From: Schistocephalus solidus
Lineage: Eukaryota > Platyhelminthes > Cestoda > Diphyllobothriidea > Diphyllobothriidae
Assembly: GCA_017591395.1 (NCBI GenBank)
Contig: WEDG01002019.1
Span: 25,066 to 89,065 of the forward strand
Direction of reading: 5' to 3'
DNA length: 64,000 nucleotides
Below are positions 23,301 through 35,300 of the stretch, in pieces. Numbering within the stretch: the stretch's first letter is position 1; every line of letters starts with the position of its first letter. The position numbers and the translations under genes were made by a program. The notes beneath the pieces were generated by a model. That model was not told where the DNA came from, searched no databases, and saw only the letters and a program-made list of their open reading frames with translations.

Positions 23301-23367
23301 CACAGCGGATTCCAAAAGAATTAGAGACAGAAATGCAATCATAGAGTGTTTTGTCAGACTGTCGATC
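22737..23367. repeat. Inverted repeat (~105 bp arms) around a PLE fragment
   Basis: 22845 back to 22737 on the minus strand matches 23262-23367 on the plus strand. Both read CGAAGC, then CTGCAGCTGCTGGAGCTCTG, then a GGATTCC...GAAA...GTCAGACT block. The arms look about 85% identical by eye. They enclose the linker/endonuclease fragment and make it stem-loop capable. Confidence 0.7.
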
Positions 23368-23920
23368 TAAAACCTATGGAGCCTAAAGAAGTTGATTATC
23401 TTAAGTCGCGTCTGGTTAACTCCTGCCAGTAGTATTTAAGGAAGGCTCCGAGAAACCAAGGTCCCTTATCAAGGTTCCATCTCGATAGTCTCAGAGAGCA
23501 GGATAAGCGTTCAGGAAAAGTAAGGATAAATAGGACGGAATACCTTTGAAATATTCGACCACCCGGGAAATGTATCTTTAACGGAATATCTGTCTACGAA
23601 TGGAGGCAAATGTCCACATTCCAGGTGTGTATATCTGTCTACTAAACGCCCTCACGGCTCATGGGCATTACGAATTTGATTATATTCTGCAACACGGTCA
23701 TCCTTACAAAATTATACCGGACTTCCGTGGGAAATCCAATCTTCTTCTGAACACCTCTCGGTCAACAGCACCCAGAGATTCCTAACATCAAAGAACGGCT
23801 GAGTCGTTTTCCGCATATCCTTTATCCGGTTAAAACAGTCATTTTATTCCTTTAAAAACGTTTGAACTTTATTTACTCAATAATGGTTGTCGGACAAATG
23901 CCATTTAACCTCGGGCAAAA
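23301..23920. other. No gene recognised
   Basis: Short frames only; no conserved motif. Confidence 0.4.
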
Positions 23921-23924
23921 TGCC

Positions 23925-24080
23925 CACCGAGACCCGGAATTGAACCCGGGCAGCTAAACAAAGAGACAGACGTCATCTCAGCTAGACCACAGACGCGCCG
24001 CAGCCAAGCGTCTAAGTCTGCACCGGGGAGCTCGCGAGCAGTAAACCTCCGTGCTAACCATTACATCACGTCTGCGCGTC
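23925..24080 (-). repeat. SINE-like unit with two tRNA-like heads
   Basis: On the minus strand a first tRNA-like block (about 24076-24005) carries the A box TGGTTAGCACG (24060-24050). It is followed by a second block (23999-23925) with A box TGGTCTAGCTG (23989-23979) and B box GGTTCAATTCC (23946-23936). The second block can form a T-arm, CCCGG with CCGGG. Neither makes a convincing full tRNA, so RNA polymerase III-promoted SINE ancestry is preferred over a tRNA gene. Confidence 0.6.
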
Positions 24081-24143
24081 CGCAGGCTCGCTCTAAAAGC
24101 CCAGTAAATGCTCTAAAAGAGACTTATGTAGAAAACTCCTGCA

Positions 24144-25320
24144 ATGGGTGTCGAGATAGCCTCTAAATTGAAGCAACTAAAAGAAGTAAAAAAATTGAAG
24201 GAAATTAGCCACAGGACTCTTGCTTCAAAGGATCAACCGGCGTTAACCAGGCAAACATTTACTCGGAGTAGAGCGAGGGCCATCCTGCATAATGAAACAC
24301 CAGAAAGGAGGAAAGTGATAATTAAGAGATCTGTGAACAATAGTCAAATAGCACTTCGCGAATTGCAAAAGAATAAGAAGAAAACCGCACGTACTACCAC
24401 AGTGAAATGTCACCAGAGTCCGAAGGGGCATATGCAAGAGTCACCCGTCAAGAAAATCCAAGTGCAAAATTAAATTGATAAAGGTATACCGACAGAAGAA
24501 GTAAAAGGAATGCAACAGATAACGATCGATGGAAATAGCCCTTAGAGAGAATAGGCATTTTCGGAGGCTAACTTAGCAGTGAAGTCAACCAGCGCAGAGC
24601 CATACAGCAGTGTACCCAGGGCGGAATTAGCTACCCTTACACATTCCACTATCAGCAGAGTTGAAGCCCAGTTAAGAAAGCTTCAACCTCGAAAAGGTCA
24701 AGTACTCCACAGAGCGCTATGAGTGAAGACCCTTCAGATCGAGCACAATACACAATCATCCATGATGCCTTAACTACAGCAGCAGACAAGTTGCACGGAG
24801 AAAAAATGCACCAATAGTGCAGCCGTCTCCTCTTCGCCAGTCCCCTTCGACAGAGCTAGCGTATCAGCGGATGACTGTCATGCTGATGGAAATCCTGGAG
24901 TGCCCGGTAAAGATGACTGCGTCATAATCCAGGGTCCCTTAGATTCCCCCGCTAACACCCCAAGGAACGAATTGTTGCCGACTTAGAGCAATTTCAGGAA
25001 ACCGTCAACGAAATGCTGCAACCATCGGAGGAAATAATCATCCTAAAGACCTTTCGTCTTGGAAGTCATTTAAATGTCACTCCACAGACACGACCAGGAT
25101 CCCCCAAAGTTGTCCTCGGCGGCAATGAACAAGCGAAATTAATCCCCTCCAGGCGTTTTCGACTGAAGCATTCGCACAAAGATGTTTTTTTCAGCCGGAT
25201 TACTCCCCCGTCGAACGAATAAAGAGTCGCGAACTAGTCCTGGAATCGAGAACACGGCGCATAAACGGAGAACAGAACCTGATAATCTATAAAGATACGA
25301 TAGTAAAACGACCCTCTGTC
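24144..25320 (+). pseudogene. ORF1 remnant of the CR1-like element
   Basis: The first part (24144-24473) is a Lys/Arg-rich 109-codon frame. The last part reads LKTFRLGSHLNVTPQTRPGS, KVVLGGNEQAKLI and, after a frame change in a T run near 25187, DVFFQ-type text followed by SRELVLESRTRR. This resembles the RLGK..KVVL..KxxxL..VFFxxDYSPxER region of flatworm CR1 ORF1 proteins, thought to be RNA-binding. The middle is unreadable. Confidence 0.5.
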
Positions 25321-25325
25321 CCACT

Positions 25326-26614
25326 GTGTATCAAACCGGTTCGTATTCCCGCACAGTTATTCCAGTAGACTGGGTCGAAGCTAAAAACGGGTCTCGCCTG
25401 AAGTCAAAGCTGACATTCATGTACACTAACGCACAAAGCCTCCTATTAACAATGGATGAACTGAGAATCCATATTTGTGACCTGCTCTCAGACGTTATCT
25501 TAGTTACAGAAACCTGGTTGTCAGAACAGGTTGGCGACATGGAGCTTGCACTTCCTGGATTCCAACTGTTTCGCAGAGACAGAGAAAATCGAAGGGATGG
25601 AGGCATAGCAGCATTCGTAAAGAATGGTTTGCATGTTTTAGAAGAAACTGGTCAAAGTTGACTTCTGCGGAAGCAGTATGGTTGACCGTAAGAGCAACGG
25701 GTCCTCAAAGCCTTGATATCTTAACGGTGTATCGACCCCTCGGAAACGACCATGAAGCTGATGCCCAATTGCTGGATGAGCTCAACGTATTTGCTACGCG
25801 ACCGAATACTCTCATCAGTGGGGACTTTAATGCACCTAACATTGACTGGAACTCCACCTCCACCGACTGCTCTGAAACAGTATGCGATCAGCCGCTTCTG
25901 TGCACAACTGACAATTTACTTTTTACCCAACACGTCTTGTTTCCAACGAGGGTTCGCGAGGGCCAGTAAATGAACTGCCTCAACCTCGTGTTCACTAGGT
26001 CGTCTGACAACATTGACATTGTGAATTGTTTACCTCCTTTAAGCAAGAACAATCATGTGGTTCTCATGTGGGAATACACATTATTCTCCTTACCGGCTCA
26101 ATCACTTGATCTTCGACCAAATATTTGGCGTGGGAATTTCGAAAAGATGAAAAATGACATTTCTTCTATCGACTGGACATCCATATTCTCCCACGATATC
26201 GACGAGGCTTGGGGCCAATTCGAAGACATAGTCCGCAACCTCATTTCTAAACACTGCCCAATCATGCAAAGAAGGCTAATAAACAGACCTCGCTGGTTGA
26301 CTCAATCCTTACAGAAGGAAGTTAACAAGAAGAGGAAACTATGGAAAAGATTCCGCATTGATAAGACACTGGAATCCCTCAACAGCTACAACTTGCAAAT
26401 AAAGCGAGTCAAAACTCTTATTGCCAGATATCGACGATTCTTCGAAGAGGATCTATTGAACTGTGCCATGATTAATCCCAAAGTCCTATACAGTTACATA
26501 AGGCAGAGCACGCGAAACAAGGATCAGATCCCACTATTGCGGACTGTCGAGGGTACGGAAATCTCAGAGGACAGGGATAAGGCTGAACATTTCAGTTCTT
26601 CCGGTCCGTCATGA
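25326..26614 (+). pseudogene. APE-type endonuclease and connector, CR1-like ORF2
   Basis: LTFMYTNAQSLLLTMDEL (25408-25460) is the start motif. VILVTETWLSEQVGDMEL gives the catalytic Glu in TETW, and ISGDFNAPNIDW (about 25815-25850) the GDFN motif. After an in-frame stop at 25967-25969, LVFTRSSDNIDIVNCLPPLS and NNHVVLMWEY replace the usual SDH-type end, so the catalytic SDH is not intact. The connector continues to 26614 with the PRWLTQSLQKEVNKKRKLWK type of text. Confidence 0.75.
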
Positions 26615-28133
26615 CAACAGAACCTGAATTTTTCCCACCTACTTGCGAAGACGAGGTAATGTCTACAATGGCAACAGTCCACTTCAACGAAGAAATCATT
26701 CAGGAAGAGTTGCTAAACCTGATAGATTCGACCTCTCCAGGCCCCGATGCAATCCCGGCCAAGCTGTTGAAGGAGCTAGCTTCTGAAATGGCCAAACCGC
26801 TAACCTTACTCTTCCAGGCATCGTTTGCTACTGGGTGTCTACCCTCCGATTGAAAGACCGCAACCATGACTCCGCTATTCAATAATGGAAACCGAGCGTC
26901 TGTGAATAACTACAGACTGGTGAGCCTTACCTCCATCTGTTGTAACATCATGGAGAAATAAGCAATAAAGCGTTGGTGCAGTTCCTCGAGCAGAATCACC
27001 TACTCTCCGATGCCCAACATGGCTTACGCAGTAGCAGATCTTGTCTTACGAACCTACTCTTCTCACTTGAACACTGGACCAAAGCACGCGACGAAGGAAA
27101 AATAGTGCATGCCATCTACATCGACTTCCTAAAGGCCTTCGACAGCGTTCCTCACCAACTTCTCCTGCATAAACTGCGCAGCGTAGGACTTTGTGGAAGC
27201 CTCCTTGTATGGATCCAGAACTTTTTGATTGGACGTTCCGAAAGAGTACAAGTCAGAAGCCAGCAGTCCTCAGAAGTAACCGTGATGAGTGGCGTTCAAC
27301 AGGGCTCAGTTTTAGGCCCCATATTATTCTTTGTTTTCATCGATGACTGTGTTAGCGACCTTGAATGTGATGTCCTCCTGTTCGCCGATGACATAAAACT
27401 ATGGAAAGTTGTTGATAATGCGGCAGTCGAAGACCATCTACAACTGAACTTAAACAGGCTCATGGACTGGTCAAAGTGCTGGCTAATACCATTCAATGTT
27501 AGTAAGTGCAATTTTCTTAAAATTGGCCGCTGTAGAGCCTCCAGCCCGAAAATTTACTTTCTAAATTATACAGCATTGCAACCAGTTGACAGTCAGAAGG
27601 ACTTGGGTGTGTGGATTACATCATCACTCAAACCAACACTGAACTGCATGAAGGTGGCCAAGTCAGCCATGTCTGTATTGCAACTCATCAGGCGCGCCTT
27701 TATGGATTTGAAAAATTCAATTTCTCCAAAATATTTGGAAGCCTCGTGCGGCCGCACCTAGAATATGCCATACATGCATGGATAGTACCGTCATGGATAG
27801 TACCGTGTTAGAAAAGGACCAGAGGCGGGTGCCAAAATGGACTAGAGCCCTGCGATCATCAACCTATTTCCCCTTTCCTACAGGCAACTACGAGGAGATC
27901 TCATACTAACCTTTCGCATTATGAATGGCCTGGACTTTTGCTTTATTCCCAATGATTTTCTCACTCTGACTTACACACCCACATTGCGAGGTCACCCTTT
28001 AAAAGGGTCGATGGACGCAAGTACTTCTTCAGCAAAGGAGTGGTTGCAACGTGGAACGCTCTGCCCGCGGATGTTGTTCTCTCTACCACTGTGAATTCCT
28101 TTAAGCGCAAACTCGACGCTCCTCAAACCTTCT
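26611..28133 (+). pseudogene. Reverse transcriptase and C-terminal domain, CR1-like ORF2
   Basis: STSPGPDAIPAKLLKEL (26720-26780), SVNNYRLVSL near 26900, and AIYIDFLKAFDSVPHQLLLH (27110-27170) are followed by GVQQGSVLGPILFF and FADDIKLW (FADD at 27381-27392). The end reads FSKGVVATWNALPADVV (about 28035-28085), the conserved C-terminal block. Frame changes occur near 26853-26973 and 27760. Confidence 0.85.
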
Positions 28134-28345
28134 AGTTCAATTGCATGGAATTATATTACTCACAATACTTGAATAGTCTTTGAAGTGTATTTTGTCAACT
28201 AACCGACGGCTGCTTGTTTTTCCCATGTCATTATGGAAACGTGTTTTCAATTTTCCTTATGTATCTATATTTTCTTAGCTTGTTTGTAACCAATAGGGAG
28301 CTCAAAGGCGTTCGCCTATCTTTCCCTTAGTAAAACTGAACTAAA

Positions 28346-30105
28346 GTGAACCTGGTAAAATTAGAAGAAATCTTGTCGGATCACATAAAGTTCTTGAAAT
28401 CCAAAAAAGATCAGGATCGGATCGAGGCTGTTTAGGGTCAGTTGACGACAATTCTCAAAATCCTCCACGTAGATCTTTTGCCTGAAAGCGTTTGAAAGAC
28501 TTAAACCTGTAGGCACAACTATACCCAGAATGTACGGCCTTCCAAAAATCCACAACCAGGGCCTAACTCTACGTCAAATCTTGGATATGAGAAACTCACC
28601 CAATCACACGATTGCAAAACGGCTGATAGAAAAGGTTAAGCCGCGCGAAAATTAACTAAACCTTCAAAGTTTGAAAGACGCCTTTGATTTGTTCGACACT
28701 ATAACGAGTAGGAACGTTGGTGGGCGGAGGTTATTCTCGTTAGATTTATCATCACTGTTTACTAACGTACCTGTGGTAGAAACAATGAACTGCCTCTGTA
28801 ATGTAATTCAAAGACACGCGAAAATGTACTACTACTGACACGATGCATACAAAACGTCCAGATGCCCTGCAATGGCCAGCTATACAGGCAAATTGACGGT
28901 GTTGCAATGGGTTCAACGCTTAGAACATTTCTCTCAAATGTTTTCATAGACAGGATCGAGAAAACTAGTCTAAAGGACACCAGCAATGAACTCGACTTTT
29001 AAGCTCGGTACGTGGATGACATATGATCGGATCATAACACTGACACCCTAGTCCGGAAGTTTAACGGTGTGTATCCCTCGTTCAAGTTTTCTGCAGAGTC
29101 CGGAATCGCGTTCTTACATGTCGTTCTATACGGGCAAGAGATCGGATCAATCCAGCGTAGGGTATTCCGAAAGAAAACCTAGACCGGACGATACAATAAG
29201 TTAAACAGTTTTGTTCCCCTAGATATAAAACCAAATGTAGTCCAGGGACTGACAGCTAGAGCGCAACGCATCTGCTCTCCTGAAAATGTTGAAGCAACTG
29301 CAGAACATGCTTCGGGAAAACGGATACCCAGAGAGATTCATCCTCCGAAATATTAGGGAGCGCACCGCAAAGCCTACCACCTTAAATGCAGAAAAGAAAG
29401 ACATGTTCATAAGACTACCCTTCATAGGGGATGCAACAGGCGAACTACTAAGACGACGCCTAAAGACAGCCATCACCAGCGCTTTTCCCGCGGCGAACCT
29501 CCAGGTATTCTTCTCGAATTCCCCCCTCCTACGTGTGAGAAGTAAAGAACGACGCCCGTTGAAGACCGCATATGTGTACTTACTCGTCCACTTGCTCCTG
29601 TGGAGCGGGATCTATTGGCCGTACAACGAGGCGCCTGGAAGAGGGTACGTGAACACATATCTGCCTGGTTAGGTAAAGGTGAAACTAGATCGACCTCGAG
29701 GTGCATTCTCGCCCATCTAGTCGACACGTATCCCTGATTCGATCCTAAATAAGCCTTTCAGATTGTTTACCACACACCATCCGACTTCTCTAAATGTCTA
29801 CACCAACGGGTGCTAGCAACAGCCGAGGCAGCGGCTATAGGGCTAACGAAACCAGCACTGCGTTGTCAGAAGACTCTACTACATGCGCTCTCTTTCCGTG
29901 GCGAACGACGACTTCGGGTGGTGTTCAAACGCCGTTCACCCCTGATAACAGTTGTTTACTCTGCGTACTTGACAGTGATGTGCACCCCCGTACTCGACCT
30001 CCTAACACCTTATACCACCTCTCCGGTCCTAGTGACCTCTGCACGTTGACTTCGCCATGCAGGTGGGAACGATTGATATTAACAAATAGACGCTTATAAA
30101 CCCTG
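28346..30105 (+). pseudogene. PLE with RT, linker and GIY-YIG endonuclease, broken
   Basis: RT text: TIPRMYGLPKIHNQG (about 28520-28565), SLDLSSLFTNVPVVETMN (28740-28793), a degraded GVAMG block near 28900, and YVDD at 29009-29020. The linker follows in an open frame from 29286: LRENGYPERFILRNIRERTA and KDMFIRLPFIGDATGEL. The endonuclease reads CSCGAGSIGRTTRRLE (29600-29645), then changes frame; TAEAAAIGLTKPALRCQKTL near 29820-29880 is its end. PLE RTs are related to telomerase; this copy has several stops. Confidence 0.8.
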
Positions 30106-30639
30106 TCAACCCCTCATATTTTCAGTACTCTTGTAATTGTACATGCCCAATGAGGAATTACTAAAACTAAGTTTGTTGACTGGAATTTTAAAGTTTAACA
30201 TGGGGATAAGAGCAGGTCTTAATCACCTTTTTGTTACCAGTGGCGTAACCACTCATTCCTGAGTAAAACAGGGAAAACTGGGGACAACATTACATGGGAA
30301 GTCGAGTCGGACGAACCTTGCACCGACATGTCGACTTACCTGTTACCGCCCGAGATCCGTGGGGTCAGGTGTGTAAACCTGATTTGGCCCCACGGCTGAA
30401 TATCTGCAACCAAAGCCAAAACGTTCACATTAATGGAAACACAATGAACAAAGACTTGTGCGTTAACACTGCTATCTAGTTTGGGCGATTTTTAAGAGCA
30501 CCATGATAAGCCGGGTTCTACACGAGTAAAATAGTTTGATTCTGACATGTTTTGAAATCAGTTATGAATTGAGTTTATGACTCCCTAAGATTGTCCAAAC
30601 AAGCACTCTTCCTACAGATTGGATTGATGCCATCAACGA
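30106..30639. other. No gene recognised
   Basis: No conserved motif on either strand. Confidence 0.4.
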
Positions 30640-31250
30640 TTTATCACCTTGTCTCTAACGAAGATAAGGAGTAGGGTGTAGTGACACGCTCAGACGTACG
30701 CCTCCTACGCTCGACCTCGGGTTAACGGGTTCTGACAACCGGTTGGTGCATGGGAGATGCAAACTAGGGATGAAAACACCCGGGGATCCCTCCCCCATGA
30801 AAGAGAAGTGCATTCCTCAATATAATATATCTGACACGTTCGAATCTACCACAATGCGCTGAGTCATACCTTGGATTGTGTTCAATTGACGGGATAACTC
30901 GGCTCTCCTGCGTCAAGCTGTAATGACGCTGCAGTGTGGCTTTCATAGTACCCTAGCGTGTTGCAGGTCCGAATCGCCCCCGTGACAGCCTGCTACATGA
31001 TGCGGCCACCATTTCACGTGTAGTACGCGAGGATGGGTTGCTTAGCCTTTCCAGCCACTGATTCCGAGCCCGCATTCATTCATCTTGCAATCGGAGCAAG
31101 GCTAGCGAGTGAAGATTTGGTTAACCTTCAAGCCCGCCTCAATATAAGCTAATTAGTGCACCAGTCACCGACTTACGCCCACTCAGTTGAGCATAAGATG
31201 GACATTGTTCTCTACAGTCGGACAGTCGCCAATGCAGACTAAGCGATAGA
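30640..31250 (+). repeat. Second tail-only copy of the RT/zinc-finger element
   Basis: Scattered matches to the copy A tail in order: TTGACGGGATAACTCGG (30885-30902), TTAGCCTTTCCAGCCACTGA, TAATTAGTGCACCAGTCACCG and GAGCATAAGATGGACATTGT (near 31188). Strongly diverged and without upstream coding sequence. Confidence 0.5.
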
Positions 31251-31933
31251 AGCTCAGAGGCGGACTCATGTACCCTTGCTCGAATGTTCCACGTTCCTGG
31301 GGTGCGCATATCTGTTTATTCGTGAGAAAAATACAAGTGATTAGCTTATCCAAACTACACACAGGCTGAAAATGTAGTTGTCTACCAAAGACACGGCTGA
31401 AGAGGTCATTTAGTAGACAAAGGAGAAACGCCCCTAACGTTTGGTGAGCATCTGTCTAACTGGAACTACCTCGAAAGTGCGAAACGCAGACATAATACAC
31501 ATTGCAAGCAAATAGTAAAAAGAGAGGCAATTCATATAGATGATCTGTCATAACACAAAACTCGTAGGAGGGTAAGGGGGAAGGAGTCAAACGGTAAGGA
31601 CCGCGAAGAAGTGACCAATCAAACGCGCGCACAGAGTTTGGGCACAAGGGGCTGTGTTGTATGAGCAGGTGTCGCAAGAATCTTGTACCCGCTGCCAATA
31701 GAGTAAGAGGAATGCACAAAACAGGCAGCACAGTCAAGCAGACGAACGAACAAAAACAAATTCAGGTAGCCACGCAAGCCCGCGGGTCTGGAAGGTAACC
31801 GATGACAGACTGGAACTGCAAATGGAAGGAGGCTCCGAGCCACCACTCTTGCATACCCCACACACGCACGCCGTTCATATACACACACAACTCTGGAGTC
31901 TGGGGAGCGGGGAGGGCGGGTGGAGATGACTGC

Positions 31934-32355
31934 TTATAAACCCTTGGGGGCCAGCGCCTCGACCTCCGTTAGAGAGCGAAAGAGATCGGTTGTCGAGAAG
32001 CTGCCACCTGCTTGATTGTCGTGTGGTAACTGATTCTGCCAGCGCGTCGGTAAGGTTGAAACAAGTTCCGGGGAACTGAAATTCGGCTTCATAGTAGGCG
32101 TAGAGACGGATGGTTTGGAAACAAAGGACTCCAGCTGAACGAAATGACCCTGACCACCGAATGCTGTGCCGCCAGCTGAAGTCGTCACCCCAGACGGAGG
32201 CATAGAGAGCATCTGTGACGCACTCGTGCTGGAGAGTGAAGAAAATCTGGAAAAGAACTGTGGTGCCGACGAAGCGCTGACCGGAAAATTCTTTCGACAG
32301 TCTGCTGCTCGCTGCTGTTGTGAGACATGTTTGAGATTCCACTGAAGAATAGCCT
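31934..32355 (-). CDS. EIF4ENIF1: Probable last exon of 4E-T
   Basis: Acceptor AAGATCTAG at 32356, preceded by a pyrimidine-rich stretch. Reads EAILQWNLKHVSQQQRAADC when joined to the preceding exon. It continues through Ser/Thr-rich text to SLTEVEALAPKGL and a TAA stop at 31936-31934. The phase fits the exon ending at 39102. A longer frame on the same strand (155 codons, overlapping) was judged a shadow. Membership in this gene is inferred. Confidence 0.55.
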
Positions 32356-35300
32356 CTAGATCTTAAAAAAATTGCATTACACAGGGATGTGACTTAGCAG
32401 AAAAGATCGGTCGAGAGGCCATTAAATAATGGGAGGATGGAAAAAGTGAGGGCTAAAATATAGGGCTGTTGATTATCATCACTTGGTCGCGGGATAAGAG
32501 GTAGACGAAAAAATAGGCAATCGTAACATGTAAAGCTGCTAGCGCAGTCGGCCTTGCGCCAAATTTCAGGGAATACCTTTTCCCGTGTCCTAACGCAAAC
32601 ACAAGCCCAAACCCTAACAATAAAGCTAACCCGCCTAATCTCAACCCTAACCTTTGCTAGAATTTAGCGTAAGGTCAACTGTAAAGCAGAGGTACCTAGA
32701 ACTGTGTTCTACCGGTGGAACCGACGGTTACGTATGTATTGCATTGAAACTGCTAACAATTAAAGTGAGAGATACCGGAGGCGGAACTAGAAGAAAAAAA
32801 AAACAGCTAAAATTCACAACCTCTTCTCGTCCTACCCACTGCAGTGGGAATTTCACATTCCTCATCTACTGAAGTTCGCTGCACAGATAGTGTACTGGTC
32901 TGAGTACCAATAATTCGAAAAGAACGCTAACATAGCTAGGCGTTTTTAAAAGTTGAATTGAACAACGGTCTTGAGTATGGAGAAAAATATACCGGGGCTA
33001 CCGACAATCGAGCCTACGTATGGCTACAGGCATGTGCCCGTCGTCGAAACCCGTCTCTTACCTAAGAGTCCTAAGCGTAGAGTTCTCTGCTGCGGCAATG
33101 GAAGGCAGAAAGACCTTTACGTGTTGGTTTCCGTAGGAAAAATATAAATAGGCAGAAGACATCTTCCTCCATCGAGTGGAACTGCCACACATGTTTTATA
33201 CCAAACATTCAGGCTCATAGGACTGGGTACTGCGTATGAGGCGTAAAGAAACAAAACTTTTGAGCTTCAAAAGGCTAGCAGGGTCATCATATTGAAACGA
33301 AAGAAAATCAAGTAAGATAAACGCAGGCGGAACAGCTTGTCACCCAGGGTCAACAGCGCTCGACCATAGGGTTAATGATCACTCTCAAGGTTTAGAATAA
33401 CGGTGACAAGACGGGTGATTTATTATACCTGCGTTTGCGGCTCAGCCCGGCATCACATTAGATCAATGCAATTGACTACATGGATTAATATGCGCGGATG
33501 GCGAGCTCCTTGTAAAAATGCGACAAACGGTGATTCCGCAAAATATAAAGATACTGAAGTTAACTCATCTAGGACTGAGGCTACTGACTTGAAAGTATTT
33601 ATTTGTTCATAGAGCAAGACGCGGTCGTTGAGCGAGTGGAGACCTTCCGGTAGATGGAGGAGACTATTCAGCGAGACCAAGATTGTAAAAGTTAAATTGA
33701 GCTTCAAGTTAAACAGACAAGCGCGATTATTAGTTGGCCTACTCTATATCCAAGGAGTCGGTGCAAGGTCAGCTAGAAGATCCAACTAAGGATATGCCAG
33801 CTCGACATCAACACATTTTTAGGTGGACGAAGTATGTGGCCACACATTCGGAAGATTTCAACCCCCAAAGGGCGATCGGTGGTGCTCGCGCACCATTATC
33901 CGAAATTGCTTATCTACCTCGTAACTTTTGACAACTACCGATTCTTAACGATCTTAAAATTCACGGCATCCCGAAAATGATCCTCAATAAGTTTTGCTCA
34001 TACAAGCGAAAATTCGAGTACCACAAATTAATTGAGTAAAAATAGATGCGATTGCTGAAACAAGAAATCTGTTCATCGGGCGTTCGGTTTCATGCTCGAA
34101 TCCACACACTTAGATACGGATAATTTACGCAGAGGCAGTTGCAGTATTTATAAGATGCAGTTGCCATGCTACCGCATACCTATTTAAATTAACGCCTTCC
34201 CCTTTTATCGAGGATTATTGCCCTCTGGTGTGATAATTTCTTGATGGTCGGCCTTTGAGTCGCTAATTGGTAAAATTTGATCGTCCATGTTGGATGTAGG
34301 CGAGATGAATGCTTTCGATGAAATGAGCCTTTTCAAAGTAATTCCTAAATAGGGTAATGACATACGCATGATCAAGGCCAGAGAAGATAATATCCAGCAC
34401 CTGTGGGCGTGAATTGCTGCAAAGAAGACCACAACCATTATATAGGAAGAAGTAATGACTCTACAGCATTACTGGCGGATGCTAACTTTGCCCTAGTAAA
34501 TCCATGTCAAAACCTCTATGCAAAGGCGACGTAATAATGTGCCTCTGTGCAGGTCAGGTATTTCGAGGACACAATGTCAGACTCCAGGAACATCCTGCGG
34601 ACACTCCTGTACTCCTCAGCTCGGGATGGCATTCGTCCGGCCCGATTGGGCAACATGAGCGATCTTCTTTCACTACGTTCGGGAGGTGGTAGACGTCCAA
34701 ACGGAGTTTAGCTAGTTGGTACCTTCGGGCTCGATACCAGTTTTTAGCCAGATCGCCAACAGCTTTGTTAGCTACACATCAGCACCAGCTAGAGCTGCAT
34801 AGAACGAAGATCCATATACTTAATTCAGTTTCCAACTGACCATATACCGGTTGCAAAGATTTCGAAAGTGACGAGCGAGAGCCGGAACCGATTGTTCAAT
34901 TGCCCATTTAAGAGGATTCGTCCAAGGGTGGCAGAATTCGTTCACCAACCCCAAAACTTAACCTTTCATTGCAATCGAGCAGCTACTGCAGACTACTAAA
35001 CAGGGGCTGAATATCTTCGTCATGGGGAGTCTATTTTCGGGACCACGTTAGCTACCTTCATGTCTGTCGGAGACACGACATGCTAAGGAACTGGCCGATG
35101 CTATAACATCGGTGGGGTCAAGATCCATAATGCACAGACCACGATTTATTATAACGGCGGGTTGGTAGGCCTGCGTTTGATGAAGAATCCAGCCTATTAC
35201 GCAAGTGATCAGAATTGGTGTGATAACATAGACTTGGTGGACGCCAGGGCTAACACCAAAAACGCCTCACCATTCATCAAGACACTAGTTCTAGTCTTGT

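Larger units (their letters stand above)
24140..28345 (+). mobile_element. CR1-like non-LTR retrotransposon, near full length but broken
   Basis: Contains an ORF1 remnant, an APE endonuclease, RT with FADD, and the C-terminal WNALP block in the order expected for CR1/Jockey-type elements. The 3' untranslated part ends near 28345, where PLE sequence begins. ORF2 changes frame at least four times and has a stop at 25967-25969. Confidence 0.8.

Noticed and set aside
23925..24080. Functional tRNA gene
   Set aside because: A and B boxes are good, but the acceptor and anticodon arms do not close properly, and two heads lie in tandem. SINE ancestry is the better fit.
31875..32342. 155-codon open frame on the minus strand
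   Set aside because: It overlaps the proposed last 4E-T exon in another frame. Its composition is unremarkable, and the overlapping frame is the one that fits the splice phase and a Ser/Thr-rich 4E-T end.
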